Positions 59,303 through 64,000 of a DNA stretch of 64,000 nt are shown here, in pieces (position 1 is the first letter of the stretch; each line of letters opens with the position of its first letter). The notes under the pieces are model-generated. The model was not told the DNA's origin, ran no database searches, and saw only the letters and a list, made by a program, of their open reading frames with translations. Origin of the DNA: Thalassotalea eurytherma (GTDB lineage: Bacteria > Pseudomonadota > Gammaproteobacteria > Enterobacterales > Alteromonadaceae); the NCBI RefSeq assembly GCF_030161415.1, contig NZ_BSSU01000010.1, positions 62,001 through 126,000 on the forward strand, read 5' to 3'. Both the position numbers and the translations under genes were made by a program.

Positions 59303-62300
59303 ATGTTTAGAGGAAAGTTAACCAGCCTTGCCTTAGCAAGCGTTATTATGTCCAGTCCAGCTTGGTCTGGTGGACACCACTCATCACCAGCAGATCCTGC
59401 GTTAATTAATGAAGCGCGCATTATCTATTGGTTAGAAAAGCGCGGTGAACTATCGCCACTTGCTGATGAAACAACTAAAAAAGCGGCATTAAAACGCTAC
59501 TTGTCAGGTAAAAATTTCGAAATTCCAAAGTTATCAGGCGAGTTTGGCGCTAAAGTGATGGACGCTGAACACGGTACAAGACTCGCACTTGCAGGTGACG
59601 AACTTTCACCTAAGTTTCAAAAACAGCGTTTATTTAGCCAGCAAAAATCTGCAAGTAGTGTCGTTACGAATACGGTAAAAGTATTAGCAATCATGGTTGA
59701 TTTCCCTGACTTGCCGTACAACGAAAATCGTTTATCAGCAAGTGATACAGACATGTATTATGACGATTACTCACAAGATCACTACACTGATTTACTCTTT
59801 TCGACAACTGGCTATGCGGGCCCAAGTGGTCAAACAATTGAGTCGGCTTACCAGTTTTATCAAGAAGAGTCTGGTGAGACATTAAACTTTACCGGTAATA
59901 CCGTTGGTTGGATTAGAGCCGATAACGATGCGGCAGACTACGGTGCAAATGATGATACCGGTGATGATCTTGACGTTCCAGCGCTAGTATTAGAAGCCGT
60001 CACTAAAGCAGTTGCCGAGCAGCAAATTGATTTATCTGAATACGACCAAACAGATTATTTTGATATTGACGGTGATGGCAACATTAATGAGCCAGATGGC
60101 ATTATCGATCACGTGATGTTATTTCACTCGAGTGTTGGTGAAGAAGCAGGTGGCGGTGTACTAGGTGACGATGCTATTTGGTCTCATCGCTTCTTCGTGT
60201 TTGATGAAAATAATCAACCCGTTGACGTACCAGGTTCAGACATTCGTTTGTTTGGCTATACAATTAACCCAATTGATGCAGCGACCGGTGTCGTTGTTCA
60301 TGAATTTGGTCATGACTTAGGTGTACCTGATGAGTACGATACTGCCAATGGCCAGTATGGTTCGCCAGTTGGCAATTGGTCCGTTATGGCATCAGGGAGC
60401 TGGGTTGGTAACCCTGCAGGTACTTCTCCAGTATCGTTTAGTCCATTTGCCCGTGACTACTTTCAAACACGTTACGGCGGAAACTGGATCAACCAAGAAG
60501 TTGTTGAGTTCGAAGATATCACGACGCATGCAGCAACGATAGCTTCAGCAACAACTCATGATAGCAGTGTTAACCAAATTAAAGTGATGTTGCCAGAGCA
60601 ACAAGTGAGCATAGGCGCACCTTATTCAGGTTCATACCAATTCTGGTCAGGTAATGGCGATGAAAAAACGAACACTTTAAGTTTTGATGTTACCTTGCCA
60701 GCAGATGCTGCAGTATTAAGCATGAAAGCGCGCTGGAATATCGAAGTTGATTATGACTATTTACAAGTAAAAGTTGATGACGTAGCAATTGTAGGTAATC
60801 ACACGAAAGTAACGAATGAATTTCACCCTAGCATTTCTAACTTCATAACCGGCGACTCAGTCGACATTAGTGGTAGTGAAGGCGATTTAGGCTGGGTTGA
60901 TTTAACCTTTGACTTAGCAGATTTTGCCGGCCAAACCGTTACCATTTCATTTTTATACAAAACTGACCAATTCGAAGGTGGTTACGGTTTTATGGCGGAT
61001 GATTTGTCAATTGACGCTGGTGATACAAATGTTTCTTCATTAGGCGCAGAAACTGATACAGGTTACACGCTAGATGGTTTCAATCGCATTACTGACTCTA
61101 TTGACGGTGCAGCTCATCATTATTACGTTCAGTTAAGAGACTATAGCGATACAGATAGTGAATTAGGTTCTCGCGATTACCACCCTGGTGTTTTACTTTG
61201 GTACAACGATACAGGTACAGCAAATAACCAAGTAAACAATCACCCTGGTCAAGTCATGGTCGGTGTTGTCGATGCGGATCAACGTCCAATTAAATCAACA
61301 AGTGGTCGACTATATGGCACATCAACGCAAATTTCAGATGCAGCCTTCAGAACCACACCACATGACGCTACATCTTTCGATACCGAAACAAGTACCTTTA
61401 GCCTATTCGATGATAGCTTGGATTACTCATTCCCAGCTCAACCTGAATCTGGTATTAACCTACCGTTTGTCGGCATGACAATGTCTGTTGACAGTATGAA
61501 CGCTGACTTTAGTACGGCAGATTTAACCTTTAATAATGGCGGCATGAAACGTGTTATAGCAGATCGTCAAGGTTTGACCGTAGACATGAGTTTAGATGCG
61601 ACAGATGTTAGTGATGAAAGTAGCATTGCATGGCAATTAGGTGATGGTACGGCTCTTACCGGCCGTTCGATTAGTCATACTTATGCAAGTGCTGGCAATT
61701 ATGATGTTGAAGTAAGCTATACAGCAGCATCTGGTACTCAAATGGCGAGTAAATCAGTTACTGTCGGCGATGCTATAACAGGTGAAATTGTTGCCAATAG
61801 AACTGGCTTAAGCATTACCGTGGATGCTGATGTGACTGGTGGTGTTGGCGATTTAACTTACCGTTGGGATTTTGGTGACGGTGAAGACATTGTTGCAGGC
61901 CAGTCGGCTTCACACGAGTATGAGTCAGAAAATAACTACGACGTTACGTTGACGGTAACAGATGAAATCAATCAGCAATTGGTAGCAACATTAAATGTTG
62001 ACATTGTTGATGAGTTAGCACTTTCTATTAGTCGCACATTCTCTGGGCTAACGGTTAACTTTGTATCGACGGTTTCAGGTGGTAGTGCCGATTACACCTA
62101 CGCATGGGACTTTGGTGATGGCAACACGTCAGACATTGCTAGCCCAAATCATACTTATGCCTCAGGTGGCACGTATACGGCTAATCTAACGGTAACAGAT
62201 GGCAACGGTACAGAAGCACAAGAGTCAATTACTGTCACGGTCACTGCGCCGACGGCACCAACGACTCCAACAACACCAACAACGCCGACCTCGTCAAGTT

Positions 62301-62371
62301 CAGGTGGTGGTACGATGGCTTGGTTGTTAATTATCATGGCGGCAGGTTTACGCAGAAAATTTATCAAGTAA
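59303..62371 (+). CDS. Secreted M6 metalloprotease with PKD repeats and GlyGly-CTERM tail
   Basis: A 1022-residue exported zinc protease (immune inhibitor A family). A signal peptide covers about residues 1-22. The M6 catalytic domain carries the zinc motif HEFGHDLGVPDE at 333-344 and the downstream Met-turn GNWSVMASGSW. A MAM/carbohydrate-binding-like region follows (about 440-570). Three PKD-type domains lie near 750-815, 820-895 and 903-985, two with WDFGDG. A Thr/Pro linker leads to SSSSGGGTMAWLLIIMAAGL and a basic tail, a GlyGly-CTERM signal processed by rhombosortase. It probably degrades external protein for nutrition. Confidence 0.93.
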   Translation: MFRGKLTSLALASVIMSSPAWSGGHHSSPADPALINEARIIYWLEKRGELSPLADETTKKAALKRYLSGKNFEIPKLSGEFGAKVMDAEHGTRLALAGDELSPKFQKQRLFSQQKSASSVVTNTVKVLAIMVDFPDLPYNENRLSASDTDMYYDDYSQDHYTDLLFSTTGYAGPSGQTIESAYQFYQEESGETLNFTGNTVGWIRADNDAADYGANDDTGDDLDVPALVLEAVTKAVAEQQIDLSEYDQTDYFDIDGDGNINEPDGIIDHVMLFHSSVGEEAGGGVLGDDAIWSHRFFVFDENNQPVDVPGSDIRLFGYTINPIDAATGVVVHEFGHDLGVPDEYDTANGQYGSPVGNWSVMASGSWVGNPAGTSPVSFSPFARDYFQTRYGGNWINQEVVEFEDITTHAATIASATTHDSSVNQIKVMLPEQQVSIGAPYSGSYQFWSGNGDEKTNTLSFDVTLPADAAVLSMKARWNIEVDYDYLQVKVDDVAIVGNHTKVTNEFHPSISNFITGDSVDISGSEGDLGWVDLTFDLADFAGQTVTISFLYKTDQFEGGYGFMADDLSIDAGDTNVSSLGAETDTGYTLDGFNRITDSIDGAAHHYYVQLRDYSDTDSELGSRDYHPGVLLWYNDTGTANNQVNNHPGQVMVGVVDADQRPIKSTSGRLYGTSTQISDAAFRTTPHDATSFDTETSTFSLFDDSLDYSFPAQPESGINLPFVGMTMSVDSMNADFSTADLTFNNGGMKRVIADRQGLTVDMSLDATDVSDESSIAWQLGDGTALTGRSISHTYASAGNYDVEVSYTAASGTQMASKSVTVGDAITGEIVANRTGLSITVDADVTGGVGDLTYRWDFGDGEDIVAGQSASHEYESENNYDVTLTVTDEINQQLVATLNVDIVDELALSISRTFSGLTVNFVSTVSGGSADYTYAWDFGDGNTSDIASPNHTYASGGTYTANLTVTDGNGTEAQESITVTVTAPTAPTTPTTPTTPTSSSSGGGTMAWLLIIMAAGLRRKFIK

Positions 62372-62392
62372 ACGGTTTTTAGCGTAGTACAT

Positions 62393-62424
62393 AAAAAAGC
62401 CAACATAATGTTGGCTTTTTTTAT
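62393..62424 (+). terminator. Rho-independent terminator of the M6 protease
   Basis: Stem GCCAACAT / ATGTTGGC with flanking A and T runs, about 20 bases past the stop. Confidence 0.88.
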
Positions 62425-62616
62425 TAACAACGCGGTATTTAACTATTTACATTTAGTTGCGCCTGATTATAATACACTTCGCTCAAATGTTGGCACTAAT
62501 CAATAACGACAGTCTTAAACATTTAGCAACGACAAGCTGTTTCACGGACAAGAGAAGATCCTTCCCACGGATAGGGCCAGCAATTTGGATCACACTTCTT
62601 AGCTTGGAGTATTCCC

Positions 62617-62880
62617 ATGGACTTATTGTTCGACATCATAGGTATGTCTGGCACTTTTTTAGTCGTCGGTTGTTTTTTCTTATTACAGTTAAAGAAAATT
62701 ACACCAACCAGTTTAACTTACAATTTAATGAACCTTATTGGCGCGATCTTGCTGTTAATTAGTCTTTGCTACAGTTTTAACTTAGCAAGCTTTGTCATAG
62801 AGTTATTTTGGATCGCGGCTTCAATTATTGGTTTGGTTAACTACTGGCGTAGCCAAAAGTCAGACGAAATCGCTTCTTAA
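62617..62880 (+). CDS. Small membrane protein (CBU_0592-like)
   Basis: An 87-residue protein with three hydrophobic helices (LLFDIIGMSGTFLVVGCFFL, LMNLIGAILLLISLCYSF, FVIELFWIAASIIGLVNYW). The pattern, with TPTSLTYNLMNLIGAILLL in the middle, fits the CBU_0592 family of unknown function. A good ribosome site (TTGGAG) precedes the start. Its last four bases overlap the convergent LysR gene. Confidence 0.75.
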   Translation: MDLLFDIIGMSGTFLVVGCFFLLQLKKITPTSLTYNLMNLIGAILLLISLCYSFNLASFVIELFWIAASIIGLVNYWRSQKSDEIAS

Positions 62881-63773
62881 TTTTTTTCAGACAGCTCAAT
62901 ATTTTTTAATTCATTGAATACATATTCGATGAAGGTTTTTATTTTTTTTGATTGAAAAATCACTTGTGGGTAAACCATGAATATGGCTCGCTCTTGCAAG
63001 CTTTGATGTTGCAATACAGGTAGCAACTCTCCCAGTGCTACCTCTTTTTTTACAAAGTACTCAGGTACTTTGATAATACCCTCTCCTGCCAAGGCTAACT
63101 GCTTTAGCAAACCGTTGTCATTAATTTGCATCCAACCGCAAATATCCATACTTCCGTCTTTAAATTCCCACTGTTGCTGATCTTGCCCGGCAAGGCATTG
63201 ATGCGCTTTTAAGTCGGTCACTTGCAATGGTTGCCCATAATTATCGATATACTTTCGCGAAGCATAACAAGATGTTTTATAGGGTAATAACGCTTTAGCG
63301 ATCATATTTTCAGGTGGCGTTCGCGTTGCTCTAAAAGCTAGATCAAAGTCACTTTGGTTTAAATCATGAGAGGTATAACTACAATCAATAGAAAAACTAA
63401 CGTCAGGGTATTGTGCCTTAAATGCTTGGCAAATTTTTAGCAAGTAACATTCGGTAAATAAACGTGGTGCTGTGAACTTAATTGTTCCTGCAACTTCATC
63501 ATGACCTGAAAGCACAGAGCGCTCAATATTAAGCAGCGATGCATGAATGTTATGTGTTCCTTTGGCTATTTCCTTGCCTTGCTCTGTCAATTTAACGCTT
63601 CGAGTTGAGCGCACGAGCAACGGTGTATTCATGTCTAACTCTAGCTGTCTTATTTGTGCAGACAAATGACTTTTGGAAATGCCTAATCTAATCGCTGCCT
63701 GAGTAAAACTTAATTGTTTTGCTACTTCATGAAATAACATTAAGCGTTCTAGTTTTTTGTGATTATGGCTCAT
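62877..63773 (-). CDS. LysR family transcriptional regulator
   Basis: A regulator of about 298 residues. The HTH (FHEVAKQLSFTQAAIRLGIS, SKSHLSAQIRQLELDMN) is followed by a CrgA/AphB-type effector domain from about 90 to 290 (GTIKFTAPRLFTECYLL). The start at 63773 is certain: AGGAGGGAGC lies directly before the ATG, while the upstream 63794 start has none. It diverges from an aldo/keto reductase gene, the probable target, with a palindrome between. Confidence 0.92.
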   Translation of the reverse strand: MSHNHKKLERLMLFHEVAKQLSFTQAAIRLGISKSHLSAQIRQLELDMNTPLLVRSTRSVKLTEQGKEIAKGTHNIHASLLNIERSVLSGHDEVAGTIKFTAPRLFTECYLLKICQAFKAQYPDVSFSIDCSYTSHDLNQSDFDLAFRATRTPPENMIAKALLPYKTSCYASRKYIDNYGQPLQVTDLKAHQCLAGQDQQQWEFKDGSMDICGWMQINDNGLLKQLALAGEGIIKVPEYFVKKEVALGELLPVLQHQSLQERAIFMVYPQVIFQSKKIKTFIEYVFNELKNIELSEKN

Positions 63774-63793
63774 GCTCCCTCCTAACAAAGCCA

Positions 63794-63813
63794 TTGTACT
63801 ATATAGTGAACAA
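63794..63813. promoter_or_regulatory. Candidate LysR operator before the aldo/keto reductase gene
   Basis: TTGTACTATATAGTGAACAA contains the perfect palindrome ACTATATAGT with TTGT/ACAA flanks. It lies 21 bases before the LysR ATG, in the divergent intergenic region. Confidence 0.6.
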
Positions 63814-63894
63814 TAAGTTCGTTTTTTAGATATACCATCTAATTGACGATTAAACGATAATAACGTCAGATTTTTTTCAGATGAGTATTTAACC

Positions 63895-64000
63895 GTGACT
63901 GATCAACTACCTCTTCAACACCACCAGCCAAAAGCAAGCCGAATTGTCTATGGCGCAATGGGCTTAGGCGGGGGTTGGAATAACAACCCAGTTAGCCAAA
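63895..64000 (+). CDS. Aldo/keto reductase, N-terminal fragment
   Basis: About 35 residues from a GTG at 63895 to the window edge. The segment ASRIVYGAMGLGGGWNNNPV matches the first strand of the aldo/keto reductase barrel (usually S-x-I-x-G-x-M-G/R-L-G). The active site lies beyond the window. Divergent from a LysR gene. The call is based on a short stretch only. Confidence 0.7.
   Translation, partial: MTDQLPLQHHQPKASRIVYGAMGLGGGWNNNPVSQ

Noticed and set aside
62457-62762. 101-residue plus-strand frame
   Set aside because: It overlaps the small membrane protein gene at 62617 in another frame; that gene has a clear ribosome site and three membrane helices.

Overview
The window is chromosomal DNA of a marine gammaproteobacterium. 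The AT-rich sequence, the order grpE / nadK-recN-bamE / rnfH-ratA / smpB, the Alteromonadales-type methionine gamma-lyase and TyrR, and the presence of both PEP-CTERM and GlyGly-CTERM sorting signals together suggest Alteromonadales, probably Colwelliaceae (Colwellia/Thalassotalea). That placement is inferred from gene content; no search was run. Nothing indicates a phage, plasmid or transposon: no integrase, transposase or CRISPR array was seen.

Region 1 (1-10.35 kb) is conserved housekeeping. It holds the start of nhaA, an Lrp/AsnC regulator, dnaJ, dnaK and grpE (dnaK and grpE each behind a clear sigma-32 promoter), nadK, recN behind a LexA box, bamE, rnfH-ratA and smpB. The dnaK-dnaJ gap carries a small array of REP-like hairpins and a large imperfect palindrome.

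Region 2 (10.4-20.0 kb) is a hydroxyproline catabolic island lying between smpB and its usual partner ssrA (tmRNA, 20178-20528). It encodes the full trans-4-hydroxy-L-proline route: epimerase, D-hydroxyproline dehydrogenase, pyrroline-4-hydroxy-2-carboxylate deaminase and 2-oxoglutarate semialdehyde dehydrogenase. It also has an ornithine-cyclodeaminase-like reductase and two M24 proline peptidases (PepQ and PepP types). A GntR/FCD regulator gene sits at one end. Palindromes of the form TATTGTATACAATA stand before the three transcription units, and weaker copies stand at the regulator's own start, so the island looks like one self-contained regulon.

Region 3 (20.7-48.8 kb) is mixed accessory metabolism and envelope biology: an ACMSD-like amidohydrolase, enoyl-CoA hydratase, a PepSY protein with a TonB-dependent receptor, a PrsT-like TPR protein near a PEP-CTERM protein, mmsA with a divergent LysR gene, a DTW-domain tRNA-modification protein, several unknown secreted or small proteins, an EAL-HDOD protein, a sulfotransferase-like protein, a diguanylate cyclase, an RND pump with TetR regulator, YqhD, and the ArgO/ArgP pair.

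Region 4 (48.8-64 kb) contains an unrecognised 405-residue protein, then TyrR divergent from methionine gamma-lyase with a perfect TyrR box and a sigma-54 promoter between them. It continues with an SDR, a PadR-controlled membrane protein, an OYE/MerR pair around a perfect palindrome, an ion channel, a ketopantoate-reductase-like protein, an acetyltransferase, a large secreted M6 metalloprotease with PKD repeats and a GlyGly-CTERM tail, a small membrane protein, and a LysR gene divergent from an aldo/keto reductase cut by the window end.
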